In this document: positions 32,446-40,362 of the stretch, piece by piece
How positions within the stretch are numbered: the stretch's first letter is position 1
How the letters are laid out: every line of letters starts with the position of its first letter
Assembly: GCA_017513195.1 (NCBI GenBank)
Contig: JAFXGM010000018.1
Coordinates: 142,360-206,359, forward strand
Direction: 5' to 3'
Origin: Clostridia bacterium
GTDB lineage: Bacteria > Bacillota > Clostridia > Oscillospirales > Acutalibacteraceae
DNA length: 64,000 nucleotides
Position numbers and translations under genes: made by a program
The notes under the pieces: model-generated
What the model saw: only the letters and a program-made list of their open reading frames with translations
What the model was told of the DNA's origin: nothing
Database searches by the model: none

Positions 32446-33291
32446 ATGAAACTTAGTGAAATAAATATTCGCGATCCTTTTATATTGCCTTTTGATAATA
32501 AATATTACATGTACGGCTCGAGAGTTGGTGTTCAAACGGGATTTGACGTTTATGAAAGCACCGACCTTGAAGAATGGAGCAAGGCAAAAAGTGTTTTTGA
32601 AATAACTAACGATTTTTGGGCTACTACCGACGCCTGGGCACCCGAGGTGCATTTTTACAAAGGTAAATTTTATATGTTTGCCTCTTTTAAGTCGCCTAAC
32701 ACCTGCCGTGGCACACAAATTCTTGTAAGCAATACGCCTGACGGTAAATTTGTACCGCTTACAAAAAAAGCCATTACACCAAGCGATTGGGAATGTCTTG
32801 ATGGCACTTTTTATATTGATAAAAACGGTAATCCGCACATTATATTCTGTCACGAATGGGTACAGATTGAAAACGGAACCGTGTGTGAAATGCAGTTATC
32901 CCCAGATCTTACTTATGCAATAAGCAAACCAAGAATTCTTTGGAGTGCAAAAGACTATAAAGACGTTTGTATAGTTGGCAAAGATATTAAAGGATACGTT
33001 ACCGATGGACCGTTTTTGTATCGCAACCATAACGATAAACTTTTGGCTATATGGTCATCATTTAACAAAAACGGATATACCGCTCTAGTATCGCAAAGTG
33101 ATAACGGTGATATTAATGGTAATTGGAGTGTTTGCAAAACACCGCTTTCGGCGGTTGACGGCGGTCACGGTATGATATTTAAGGCATTTGACGGTAAAGA
33201 TTATTTTATAATGCACAAGCCCAACACAGCCACTCTTGAACGACCGGTAATTACCGAACTTAAAGAAAATAACGGAAATATATTTGTATAA
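32446..33291 (+). CDS. glycoside hydrolase family 43-type five-bladed propeller enzyme
   Basis: The 281-residue protein begins with INIRDPFILPFDNKYYMYG, the GH43 pattern with the catalytic-base Asp in RDPF, and continues with blade motifs EVHFYKGKFYMFAS, LDGTFYIDKNGNPHIIF and VTDGPFLYR. The last segment corresponds to the EGP general-acid motif of classical GH43 with Asp in place of Glu, a form I recall in some subfamilies. GH43 enzymes act on arabinose, xylose or galactose links. There is no signal peptide. The start at 32446 has SD GGTGA. It is divergent from GH78, which suggests a shared oligosaccharide substrate. Confidence 0.82.
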   Translation: MKLSEINIRDPFILPFDNKYYMYGSRVGVQTGFDVYESTDLEEWSKAKSVFEITNDFWATTDAWAPEVHFYKGKFYMFASFKSPNTCRGTQILVSNTPDGKFVPLTKKAITPSDWECLDGTFYIDKNGNPHIIFCHEWVQIENGTVCEMQLSPDLTYAISKPRILWSAKDYKDVCIVGKDIKGYVTDGPFLYRNHNDKLLAIWSSFNKNGYTALVSQSDNGDINGNWSVCKTPLSAVDGGHGMIFKAFDGKDYFIMHKPNTATLERPVITELKENNGNIFV

Positions 33292-33295
33292 ACAA

Positions 33296-33328
33296 AAAAG
33301 AGGATTGACGTTAAGTTAATCCTCTTTT
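33296..33328. terminator. bidirectional terminator between GH43 and the radical SAM gene
   Basis: AAAAGAGGATT/AATCCTCTTTT stem with an 11-base loop; the right arm lies within the end of the opposing radical SAM gene. Confidence 0.8.
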
Positions 33329-34188
33329 AAATATTTATTTAAATAATTAAGCACCATCTTTTTATCTGCTGACCATAGCGGTGCTATTAGGTCACGCTTG
33401 GCACCGTCGCCGGTTATTCGATGAACAACTATTTCGGGCGGTAAAACCGATATACATTTTTTTAGAATTTCTGCATAATTTTCGAGCGTTAAGCATTCGA
33501 ATTTGCCATTTAAATATTCACGTTCTAAATCGGTGTTTTTTAGCACGTGAAGAAGATGAAATTTAACGCCACACGTACCCGCCACTACGGCGTCAAGTGT
33601 GGTTTTGACAGCATCATCAGCCGACTCATTAGGCAAACCTATTATTATGTGGGTTACAACGTCAATTTCTGCACTTTTAAGCCTTTTCACAGCATCAAAA
33701 TACACACTATTTCTATAGCCACGCCTAATATACTCGGCAGTTTTTTCGTTTGTAGTTTGCAAACCTAATTCAACGCTTACAGGTTTAATTTTGTTTATAT
33801 CTTTTAGAAGCTCGATTACATCATCAGCTAAACAGTCAGGTCTAGTACCGATAGATAACCCAACAATATAGTCCGGTTTAATCGCATCATAGTATATCTT
33901 TTTAAGTTTTTCAATAGGTGCGTAGGAGCCCGTAAAGGACTGAAAATATGCAATATACTTGCCTTTATTTATTTTCTTTTCTACCTTTTGCTTTGCTTTT
34001 TCGAGTTGTTCGGATATGTTGGTACCTCTTACAGCAAATTCGCCACTGCCCAATGCCGAGCAAAATATACAGCCGCCGCTGCCTACCGTTCCGTCGCGAT
34101 TTGGGCAAGTGAAACCGCCATCAAGCGATAATTTATATACTTTACAACCGAATTTTTCCTTGTAATAATCATTAGCGGTCTTATACAT
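33316..34188 (-). CDS. TIGR01212 family radical SAM protein
   Basis: The 290-residue protein has the cluster-binding pattern C-x10-C-x2-C (CPNRDGTVGSGGCIFC, residues 28-42), the family form that replaces the common CxxxCxxC, followed by a TIM-barrel with VGLSIGTRPDCLADD, VELGLQTT and a GLPNE strand. This is the TIGR01212 group (B. subtilis YtqA, E. coli YhcC), related to Elp3-type radical SAM enzymes. Its substrate is not established. The SD GGGGTG precedes the ATG. It is a single gene, convergent with GH43. Confidence 0.92.
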   Translation of the reverse strand: MYKTANDYYKEKFGCKVYKLSLDGGFTCPNRDGTVGSGGCIFCSALGSGEFAVRGTNISEQLEKAKQKVEKKINKGKYIAYFQSFTGSYAPIEKLKKIYYDAIKPDYIVGLSIGTRPDCLADDVIELLKDINKIKPVSVELGLQTTNEKTAEYIRRGYRNSVYFDAVKRLKSAEIDVVTHIIIGLPNESADDAVKTTLDAVVAGTCGVKFHLLHVLKNTDLEREYLNGKFECLTLENYAEILKKCISVLPPEIVVHRITGDGAKRDLIAPLWSADKKMVLNYLNKYLKED

Positions 34189-34212
34189 ATTTTCACCCCC
34201 CTATAAAAATCA

Positions 34213-34241
34213 AGCGGCATCAGCCACAAGCAGATGCCGCT
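34213..34241 (-). terminator. terminator after the small membrane protein gene
   Basis: Stem AGCGGCATC/GATGCCGCT (11-base loop) then TGATTTTT on the minus strand. Confidence 0.8.
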
Positions 34242-34253
34242 AAAATTACTTAA

Positions 34254-34490
34254 TTATTTTAAAACCTTCAAATAATCAAGAATTGCAATAACTATTCCGC
34301 CAAGTAAGTAAATCTCTACAAGAGCACCAACCAAACCAACGAGTATGTTTACTACCGGAATGTGTGCAAGTAGGAAAAGCACAAAGCCTATTACTGCACC
34401 AGCAACAAAATATATAAGAATTTTGATTACAAGTGCTGCAACGTCAGCCGCACCAAATGAAAACGGAAAAAGTTTCTTTAGTGTATCCAT
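34254..34490 (-). CDS. small membrane protein, unknown function
   Basis: The protein from the ATG at 34490 is 78 residues (the frame extends upstream, but AAAGGA lies 9 bases ahead of this ATG). After MDTLKKLFPFSFGAADV it has two transmembrane segments, about residues 22-42 and 48-72, rich in G, V and I. I do not know its function; proteins of this form are common in Clostridia. It is monocistronic, with its own terminator. Confidence 0.65.
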   Translation of the reverse strand: MDTLKKLFPFSFGAADVAALVIKILIYFVAGAVIGFVLFLLAHIPVVNILVGLVGALVEIYLLGGIVIAILDYLKVLK

Positions 34491-34593
34491 ACCAACAAAT
34501 CCTTTCATAAAAATATATACATATTTTACAATCAAATACATATTTTGTCAATAAACATTCTTTATTTTTCTTTCTGTTTTTATAGAAAAATCC

Positions 34594-34622
34594 TTGAAGT
34601 AGTAATTCTAATATCATATAAT
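34594..34622 (+). promoter_or_regulatory. promoter of the DUF2752 gene
   Basis: -35 TTGAAG (34594-34599), 17-base spacer, -10 TATAAT (34617-34622). Confidence 0.65.
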
Positions 34623-34653
34623 AATAGTAATGAATGCATAAGGATTTGTAAAA

Positions 34654-35010
34654 ATGAAAAAGTCAATTTTAAAAATCTATTCTGTTATTTTAATAATTGG
34701 AATTGTATACTTTATAATCTTAAAAACAACAAACATTTCCATTCCCTGCGCTTATTACTCTATGACGGGTATGCTTTGCCCCGGCTGTGGTATTACAAGA
34801 ATGTTTTTAAATATGAGCAAGCTAGAATTTGCCGACGCATTCTTTTGTAATCCGGTTGTTTTTGTACTAATGTTTGTATGGATTATAATTTCGGTGCTTT
34901 GCTTTATTGGAAAACCAAAATTTATATCAAATAGTAAGTTCTTATTTACAATAATGTATATTTCAATAGTTTCTTTGGCTTTTTTCGGCATTATTCGAAA
35001 CTTCGCTTGA
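34654..35010 (+). CDS. DUF2752 family membrane protein
   Basis: The 118-residue protein has the DUF2752 signature MLCPGCGITRMF (about residues 40-51) between an N-terminal transmembrane helix (5-26) and two more helices (66-88, 94-114). The CPGCGxTR motif is the diagnostic feature of the family, whose function is unknown. SD AAGGAT precedes the ATG. The promoter of the next gene overlaps its last codons. Confidence 0.88.
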   Translation: MKKSILKIYSVILIIGIVYFIILKTTNISIPCAYYSMTGMLCPGCGITRMFLNMSKLEFADAFFCNPVVFVLMFVWIIISVLCFIGKPKFISNSKFLFTIMYISIVSLAFFGIIRNFA

Positions 35011-35036
35011 CAAAGGAACGCACGATATTGTATTAT
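35007..35036 (+). promoter_or_regulatory. promoter of the zinc-ribbon/DUF4190 gene
   Basis: -35 TTGACA (35007-35012), 18-base spacer, -10 TATTAT (35031-35036). The -35 overlaps the stop codon of the DUF2752 gene. Confidence 0.6.
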
Positions 35037-35071
35037 ACTCATATAAAATATTATTTGTGAGGGATTTTTTA

Positions 35072-35482
35072 ATGATATGTAAAAATTGCGGTTTCGACAA
35101 CAACGATCAGGCACAGTTTTGTGTTTCTTGCGGTACTCCATTAGAACAACCAGTTGAACAACCGAACTATCAACAACCAACTTATCAACAGCAGCCATAT
35201 AACAACGTTTATAATCAATATCAGCAACCGGCAAAAGTTCCCGGCAAAGGATTTGCTATTACAGCTATGGTGTTAGGCATCATTTCTTTATGTTGCGTAC
35301 ACGTTATAGTTGGTATTTTAGGCATTATTTTTGGCGGCGTTGCTAAATCTAAGGGTTATCGTGGCGGTATGGCTACTGCAGGTATTGTATGTGGTATTAT
35401 TGGCGTCGCACTTTGGCTTATTTATGTTGTTTTCGTGGGTGAAATTTACACCGAAATGCTTGAAGAATTAATGTACTACTAA
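35072..35482 (+). CDS. zinc-ribbon protein with Q/Y-rich linker and DUF4190 membrane domain
   Basis: The 136-residue protein starts with a zinc ribbon (MICKNCGFDNNDQAQFCVSC, two CxxC pairs at residues 3-6 and 17-20), then a linker rich in Gln, Pro and Tyr (about 25-55), then two membrane helices of the DUF4190 type (GFAITAMVLGIISL...GVAKSKGYRGGMATAGIVCGIIG). This arrangement is frequent in Gram-positive genomes, with no known role. The ATG at 35072 follows SD TGAGGG; the GTG 15 bases earlier is within the SD. Confidence 0.85.
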   Translation: MICKNCGFDNNDQAQFCVSCGTPLEQPVEQPNYQQPTYQQQPYNNVYNQYQQPAKVPGKGFAITAMVLGIISLCCVHVIVGILGIIFGGVAKSKGYRGGMATAGIVCGIIGVALWLIYVVFVGEIYTEMLEELMYY

Positions 35483-35492
35483 TTATATATAG

Positions 35493-35520
35493 GCCTTGCT
35501 GTAACTGGCAAGGCTTATAT
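35493..35520 (+). terminator. terminator after the zinc-ribbon gene
   Basis: GCCTTGC/GCAAGGC stem with an 8-base loop, then TTATATTATTTTA. Confidence 0.7.
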
Positions 35521-35542
35521 TATTTTACAAGGAGCGATATAA

Positions 35543-36247
35543 ATGCAGTTTAAGGATTCCAATAAATTAAAGGCTATAACATTTAGCTATGACGATGCTG
35601 TTACACAAGACATTGAATTTGTGGAACTATTAAATAAATATAATCTCAAAGGCACGTTTAACATTAATTCCGAATTGCTTGGTAGAAACGATATGCTCAT
35701 ACGCGAAAACAAGCGCGTAGCGCACTATAAGCTTCACAAAAGCGATGTTAAGGGTATTTATGATGGTCACGAGGTTGCTGTGCATACACTTACGCACCCC
35801 CACCTTCCGCCGCTTGAAGATGCCGAGGTTATACGTCAGGTAGAGCAAGACCGACTTAACTTATCCGACATTGTAGGTTATGAGGTTATTGGTATGGCGT
35901 ACCCAGGTGGAGGAGTTAACAACGACGACCGCGTTGCCGAAATTATAAAAAATAATACAGGCGTTAAATATAGTCGCACAACAACTTGTACCGATAATTT
36001 TGATTTACAAGACAATTTATATCGCTTTAACCCTACCGCGTATCATCTTCATTTTGACAAGTTAATGGAGCTTGGTGAAAAATTTGTAAATATGACACCC
36101 GATAAGCCACAGGTATTTTACGTTTGGGGTCACTCATACGAATTTGATTTTTACAGTGATTATCGCGTAAAATTTGAAGAGTTTTTAAAACTTATATCTA
36201 ACAAAGACGATATATTTTACGGGACAAATAAAGAAGTGCTACTATAG
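35543..36247 (+). CDS. polysaccharide deacetylase family (NodB-like) protein
   Basis: The 234-residue protein has the NodB-domain motifs in order: ITFSYDDA (motif 1, usually TFDDG, metal and base Asp pair), HTLTHPHL (motif 2, the HxxxH metal ligands), MAYPGGG (motif 3 region) and YVWGHSYEF (motif 5 His). No signal peptide or membrane anchor is visible, so it should act in the cytosol, unlike peptidoglycan deacetylases. Substrates may be N-acetyl sugars in oligosaccharides. SD AAGGAG precedes the ATG. The lipoprotein gene follows after 33 bases without a terminator between. Confidence 0.87.
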   Translation: MQFKDSNKLKAITFSYDDAVTQDIEFVELLNKYNLKGTFNINSELLGRNDMLIRENKRVAHYKLHKSDVKGIYDGHEVAVHTLTHPHLPPLEDAEVIRQVEQDRLNLSDIVGYEVIGMAYPGGGVNNDDRVAEIIKNNTGVKYSRTTTCTDNFDLQDNLYRFNPTAYHLHFDKLMELGEKFVNMTPDKPQVFYVWGHSYEFDFYSDYRVKFEEFLKLISNKDDIFYGTNKEVLL

Positions 36248-36280
36248 CATTTAGTTCATATTATTTAGGAGGAAATTAAA

Positions 36281-36877
36281 ATGTCAAAAAAATCTTTACT
36301 CTCAATATTTCTAACCATTGTTTTGTTATTTAGTTTATGTGGCTGCTTCAGTAATTCTAACGAAAATATTGTCACCAATTCTAATGTCACAATTTCACAA
36401 GATGAAAGTAGTATCTTAGAAAGTGATCCAACCGTAAGTGATGCCGAAAATACCGTAGAATCCAAAGATGAAATGAAAATTGAAAACGAGGATGAATCTC
36501 CACTTATAGAAGACGAACACATACATAGTTTTACCGATGCAACCTGCACAAAACCTAAAACTTGTGCATGCGGTGCTACCGAGGGAATTGAAAACGGACA
36601 CAGTTGGAAAGATGCAACCTGCACAACGCCTAAGACATGTACTGTATGTGGTAATACTAGCGGTTTAACTGCCGGTCACAATTATTCAAATGGTAGTTGT
36701 ATAACCTGCGGAAAAGAAGATCCTGATTTTAATAATGTAACAATGGTTTGGATTCCAACCAATGGCGGTACCAAATATCATACACATTCAGGATGTAGTA
36801 ATATGATTGACCCTATAGAGGTTACACAATCCGAAGCAGAATCACAGGGATTTACGCCTTGTAAAAGATGTCATTAA
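36281..36877 (+). CDS. lipoprotein with cysteine-rich repeats and C-terminal SxCSNM module
   Basis: The 198-residue protein has a lipoprotein signal peptide with lipobox LCGC (cleavage before Cys23), an acidic linker (residues 25-85), and two related repeats, FTDATCTKPKTCACGATEGI and WKDATCTTPKTCTVCGNTSGL, each preceded by H and followed by GH. A third, shorter copy is YSNGSCITCG. The C-terminus (VWIPTNGGTKYH to CKRCH) is a module seen at the end of many secreted clostridial proteins. It should sit on the outer face of the membrane. Metal binding by the Cys/His pairs is possible. SD AGGAGG is close to the ATG. Confidence 0.85.
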   Translation: MSKKSLLSIFLTIVLLFSLCGCFSNSNENIVTNSNVTISQDESSILESDPTVSDAENTVESKDEMKIENEDESPLIEDEHIHSFTDATCTKPKTCACGATEGIENGHSWKDATCTTPKTCTVCGNTSGLTAGHNYSNGSCITCGKEDPDFNNVTMVWIPTNGGTKYHTHSGCSNMIDPIEVTQSEAESQGFTPCKRCH

Positions 36878-36887
36878 TTATTAAAAT

Positions 36888-36916
36888 GCTTGACCTATTT
36901 GGTCAAGCGTTTTTTT
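36888..36916 (+). terminator. terminator after the cysteine-rich lipoprotein
   Basis: GCTTGACC/GGTCAAGC stem with loop TATTT, then seven T. The same stem sequence recurs at 38738-38766 on the other side of the next gene. Confidence 0.9.
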
Positions 36917-36940
36917 AGAGCACCAACCTACAACACACAC

Positions 36941-36969
36941 TTGCAAAAATATATTTATAAGAGTATACT
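36941..36969 (+). promoter_or_regulatory. promoter of the six-hairpin glycosidase gene
   Basis: -35 TTGCAA (36941-36946), 17-base spacer, -10 TATACT (36964-36969). Confidence 0.65.
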
Positions 36970-37001
36970 AACGATAGTTACAATCTATGGGAGGAAATGC
37001 A

Positions 37002-38729
37002 ATGAAGCACTCATACAGTGATGGCGCAATTATTTGCCAAGGTTTGTTTCACGAAAAGGTTAAGTATAATGTTTCTAATGAAAAAATCAGCGTCGTCTTC
37101 AATGGTAGTGGAGGCATAATTGGTTACGCCGAAGCGGACACAGCCGAGTATCTAAACAGGGGTTTTTGCAGTTGGTATGTTAACGGTCAGTTTATTGATG
37201 TGTTTTCTAAAAAAACTGTGAAAATGCTGGGCAGAAAACAGACGGTATCTATTGAAACACCGGTTGGAATTCTTCGTTCAGAGTTGTTTCTTGATAGCTC
37301 TCACGCCGGTGTATTTGCGGTGTATCAGGTGTTAGAGCGTAAGGGTGATGCGAATATCACCGTTGGCTGTACCTATGACAATATTCAAAAGTTGCGACTT
37401 TTTTCGGATGGAAAAACCGAGATAGAATCCGACAACGGCTCTGTTTATTTTCATCTTCCTGTTGGTACTGATAAAATTACTGCTTATATTACCTTTGAGA
37501 ATCTCAGCGACTTTGACGTTGCAAAAGAATACACCATAGCACAAAACGAATATATGCAAGAGCTTGCTTCCATCTCTGTTCCCGAAGGGCTTAATGAAAT
37601 GGAAAAGGCATTGTTTTACAGCACCTATTTTTGTGCACTTGAAAACTATAAGGTTAAGGGCGATTTCCGTTGTTTTATGGCAGGACACCGATATTTACTG
37701 CCTATGCGAACATATTATCGTGATTCTTATTATACGGTACTGCCTATGTACAACGGTAAAACCAATATGGTAAAAGAGCAAATACTGACGTTGTCAAAAG
37801 GCATCTCATCCGACGGTAACTGCCCCTCTGCAGTAAAAGCGGACTACAGCGCATGGTGGGGCAACCATTATGACAGTCCCTCTTTCCTTGCTATGATGCT
37901 GTATGACTATATTCACTACACAAAGGACACAGACTTTTTAAACACTCTTGTTGACGGCGTGACCATATATGAAAAGGCGGCCGCCGCCGTAAACAAGCTT
38001 TCTACCTTTGCTGATGACACGGGTCTGCTTTACAAAGACGGTCTATACAACAAGCGTGATTGGGCGGATGAAGTCAATCGCAACGGCTATGTTACCTACA
38101 ACGAAATCCTCTATGCACGAGCACTGTTTTGCCTATCTAAAATGGCGGCTATTTTAGGCAAAGATGCGGACGCTTCTATGTATGAAAGATGGTTTCAAAA
38201 GGTTAAGGAAGCCATCAACCGTGAGCTTTGGGACGAAAATCTTGGTTATTATATTAACTATAAAAGCCCTGAACACACCGAGCGAAATCTTTCTATTGAT
38301 ACGGTGTTTGCCTGTATTTTTGGTATTGCTGACGACAAAAAAGCTATACGAATGCTAAAAAATATGGAACTGCTTCTCGAGAGCAGTAATAATCCCGCCA
38401 TTAAGTGTAAAGACTTTGGCGTTATGTCGGTTTACCCGTTTTACGTGGGGGCAAAAGCCGCTTGTAATAAATCTACCCAACCATATAATTACCACAACGG
38501 CGCTAACTGGCCCTACCTGTCTGCAATGTACGCCTATGCCAAACGCAAGTACGGTATGGAGTACAAGCACGCACTTGAAAGCTGGTTTGAATATAACATT
38601 GACAAAGGTAATTATACCCCCATTGAGTATTTTTCTCCCTTATGCGAGGACGGCTCGTTGCTACAAGCATGGTCTAGTGCCGCGGCTTTTGTTTTAGATG
38701 AAAAACTAAGCCTCGATTTTTGGGATTAA
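37002..38729 (+). CDS. six-hairpin (alpha/alpha)6-barrel glycoside hydrolase
   Basis: The 575-residue protein has an N-terminal beta-sandwich (residues 1-190) and an (alpha/alpha)6 barrel (200-570). Barrel landmarks include MRTYYRDSYYTVLPMY, the RDWADEVNRNGYVTYNEILYARAL helix, YHNGANWPYLSAMYAYAKRK and AWSSAAAF. They resemble amylo-alpha-1,6-glucosidase/GH63/GH78-like enzymes, but I cannot fix the family. Acidic candidates for catalysis are D in YYRDSYY and E in the YNEIL or PIEYFS segments. The ATG at 37002 follows SD GGGAGG. No signal peptide. The second half of the gene is richer in G and C than its neighbours (about half of the bases at 37801-37900), and the gene is flanked by matching terminator stems. 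Confidence 0.75.
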   Translation: MKHSYSDGAIICQGLFHEKVKYNVSNEKISVVFNGSGGIIGYAEADTAEYLNRGFCSWYVNGQFIDVFSKKTVKMLGRKQTVSIETPVGILRSELFLDSSHAGVFAVYQVLERKGDANITVGCTYDNIQKLRLFSDGKTEIESDNGSVYFHLPVGTDKITAYITFENLSDFDVAKEYTIAQNEYMQELASISVPEGLNEMEKALFYSTYFCALENYKVKGDFRCFMAGHRYLLPMRTYYRDSYYTVLPMYNGKTNMVKEQILTLSKGISSDGNCPSAVKADYSAWWGNHYDSPSFLAMMLYDYIHYTKDTDFLNTLVDGVTIYEKAAAAVNKLSTFADDTGLLYKDGLYNKRDWADEVNRNGYVTYNEILYARALFCLSKMAAILGKDADASMYERWFQKVKEAINRELWDENLGYYINYKSPEHTERNLSIDTVFACIFGIADDKKAIRMLKNMELLLESSNNPAIKCKDFGVMSVYPFYVGAKAACNKSTQPYNYHNGANWPYLSAMYAYAKRKYGMEYKHALESWFEYNIDKGNYTPIEYFSPLCEDGSLLQAWSSAAAFVLDEKLSLDFWD

Positions 38730-38737
38730 AGTAAAGC

Positions 38738-38766
38738 AAAAGGCTTGACCATTTGGTCAAGCCTTT
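38738..38766. terminator. bidirectional terminator between the six-hairpin glycosidase and lysR
   Basis: AAAGGCTTGACC/GGTCAAGCCTTT with loop ATTT, between convergent genes; the core stem is the same as at 36888-36908. Confidence 0.9.
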
Positions 38767-38768
38767 CT

Positions 38769-39677
38769 TTATTCGTTTATATAATCTTTAGCCGTTAGAT
38801 TCAACATTTCAATAAATTTATTTGTTAATTCAGATATATTTCTATCGGTGCGCAAAATATACCCTATTGTGTAATAGTCTTCGCTTTCAAGCGGTATGCT
38901 TATTATTCTTCCCTCATTAAGCTGAGAAGGCATAATGCCCGTTCCCACTGTATAACAATCGGTAGAAAGCAACGCGTTCATCAAAGTTGCTCTGTCGTTG
39001 ATTGCAATGTGTTTGTTACTATGGATATCAACTATCTCTTCTGCAAAAAATGATACGTTATGATCCCCTTGTTCATAAGTAACGTACGGATATTTTTCTA
39101 AATCCTTTAATGTAATTAAAGACTGATTTGAAAGAGGATGATTGTTGCGTACAAAAACGTGCGGAAACGCCTCTAAAAAAGGAGTGAATTGCAAATCCCT
39201 CTTGCTTAAATATCGCTTCATAATGCCGATATCATTAGCTCCTATTGCAATTATACCAATATCGCAATAAGAGGTTTCAACCTGATGTATAACGTCATAG
39301 GTTTTCATTTCGGTTAATGAAAAATCAAAAAACTCTTCTTTGGTTTCATCAACCAATTTTCCAAAAATATCCGCTACAAAATCATAGTGCTGTGTAGCAA
39401 CATATAAACGCTTGCTTAATTTTTTTTGGGTATATCTATTAACAATAAAATCATTTTGTTCTGCAATATGTCTAGCATATCTTACAAACTCGGCACCTTC
39501 TTCGGTCAAATATACACCGTTGCCCGAACGTTCAAAAATCTTAATATCAAGTTCTTGTTCTAACTGTCTTACACTAACCGACAGACTTGATTGTGCTATA
39601 AACAATTGCTTTGCCGCTTCATTAAAGGAACCACATTCTGCAATTTTCAGGACGTATTTACACTGTGTTATAGTCAT
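38769..39677 (-). CDS. LysR family transcriptional regulator
   Basis: The 302-residue protein has the N-terminal LysR winged helix (residues 1-60: TITQCKYVLKIAECGSFNEAAKQLFIAQSSLSVSVRQLEQEL) and a periplasmic-binding-protein-like effector domain (about 90-295). SD AAAGGAT precedes the ATG. It is the last gene of tdh-kbl-UPF0126-lysR, separated by 20 bases from UPF0126, so it may regulate that operon. LysR proteins often regulate a divergent gene, but here it is cotranscribed with its likely targets. The ligand (threonine, glycine or related) is inferred from context only. Confidence 0.92.
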   Translation of the reverse strand: MTITQCKYVLKIAECGSFNEAAKQLFIAQSSLSVSVRQLEQELDIKIFERSGNGVYLTEEGAEFVRYARHIAEQNDFIVNRYTQKKLSKRLYVATQHYDFVADIFGKLVDETKEEFFDFSLTEMKTYDVIHQVETSYCDIGIIAIGANDIGIMKRYLSKRDLQFTPFLEAFPHVFVRNNHPLSNQSLITLKDLEKYPYVTYEQGDHNVSFFAEEIVDIHSNKHIAINDRATLMNALLSTDCYTVGTGIMPSQLNEGRIISIPLESEDYYTIGYILRTDRNISELTNKFIEMLNLTAKDYINE

Positions 39678-39697
39678 ATTTTTATCCTTTCACAACA

Positions 39698-40345
39698 CTA
39701 ATTCTTTAAATTGATTTTCGGCAACTTCCAATGATATTTTGCCGCCAGAAGCCTTATAACTACTATTATAGGTATTGAAACAATAAGTGCAACAATTTTA
39801 TTACCGTTTATTCTAATCAAATAATATATAGTGCTACCAATAATGGATGCCAAGGCATATATATGTTTTTTTAAAACGTATGGTGTGCTGTCTACCAAAA
39901 TATCACGTATTATGCCACCGCCAATTCCCGTAAGCATTCCCATTGATATTGAAAATATTGCCATATCATAAAAACCTAATTCACATGCCATTTCGGTACC
40001 AATTGCCGAAAAGGTTGCAAGACCCACCGCATCAAAAAAATTGTTGATGCTTTCTATACGTTTTTCAAAAGATTCAAACTTGTTAGCATTGAAATATGAT
40101 ATAACAAAAACAACGATAGCTGTTATGGCAGCAACAATTAACACAATAACGTTAGAAAAAATGTTTGGAGGAAATTTGCCCAAAAACAAATCTCTCATTA
40201 TTCCTCCGCCGACCGCGGTAATGCTTCCGACAAGCACCACACCAAATAAGTCTAAGCTTCGTCTTACTGCAATCAACGCACCTGAAATTGCAAAGGCAAT
40301 AGTGCCTATAAGTTCCATAATATAAATTATTACTGTTTCATTCAT
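39698..40345 (-). CDS. UPF0126 (PF03458) membrane protein, TRIC-like channel or glycine transporter family
   Basis: This 215-residue membrane protein has two repeats of three helices, with the twice-repeated signature GSITAVGGGIMRDLFLG and GMLTGIGGGIIRDILVD (about residues 40-56 and 128-144). The family is annotated as trimeric intracellular cation (TRIC) channel-like, and Pfam names it glycine transporter. Here it lies between kbl, which makes glycine from threonine, and lysR, in one operon. That context favours movement of glycine or a related amino acid, either export of excess or import. No clear SD precedes it, so its level may depend on coupling to kbl (17 bases upstream). Confidence 0.88.
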   Translation of the reverse strand: MNETVIIYIMELIGTIAFAISGALIAVRRSLDLFGVVLVGSITAVGGGIMRDLFLGKFPPNIFSNVIVLIVAAITAIVVFVISYFNANKFESFEKRIESINNFFDAVGLATFSAIGTEMACELGFYDMAIFSISMGMLTGIGGGIIRDILVDSTPYVLKKHIYALASIIGSTIYYLIRINGNKIVALIVSIPIIVVIRLLAAKYHWKLPKINLKN

Positions 40346-40362
40346 AATCTATTTAATATGGA

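Noticed and set aside
32287-32853. Minus-strand open frame of 188 codons across the GH78/GH43 gap
   Set aside because: It runs antisense through GH43 and through the mapped promoter, with low-complexity basic residues; both real genes are well supported.
32996-33020. Loss of the catalytic acid in the GH43 protein (DGP for EGP)
   Set aside because: I recall the DGP form in several GH43 subfamilies, so it is not taken as a sign of inactivation without an alignment.
34545-34850. Plus-strand frame of 101 codons ahead of and overlapping the DUF2752 gene
   Set aside because: It overlaps DUF2752 in another frame and begins upstream of the promoter at 34594-34622.
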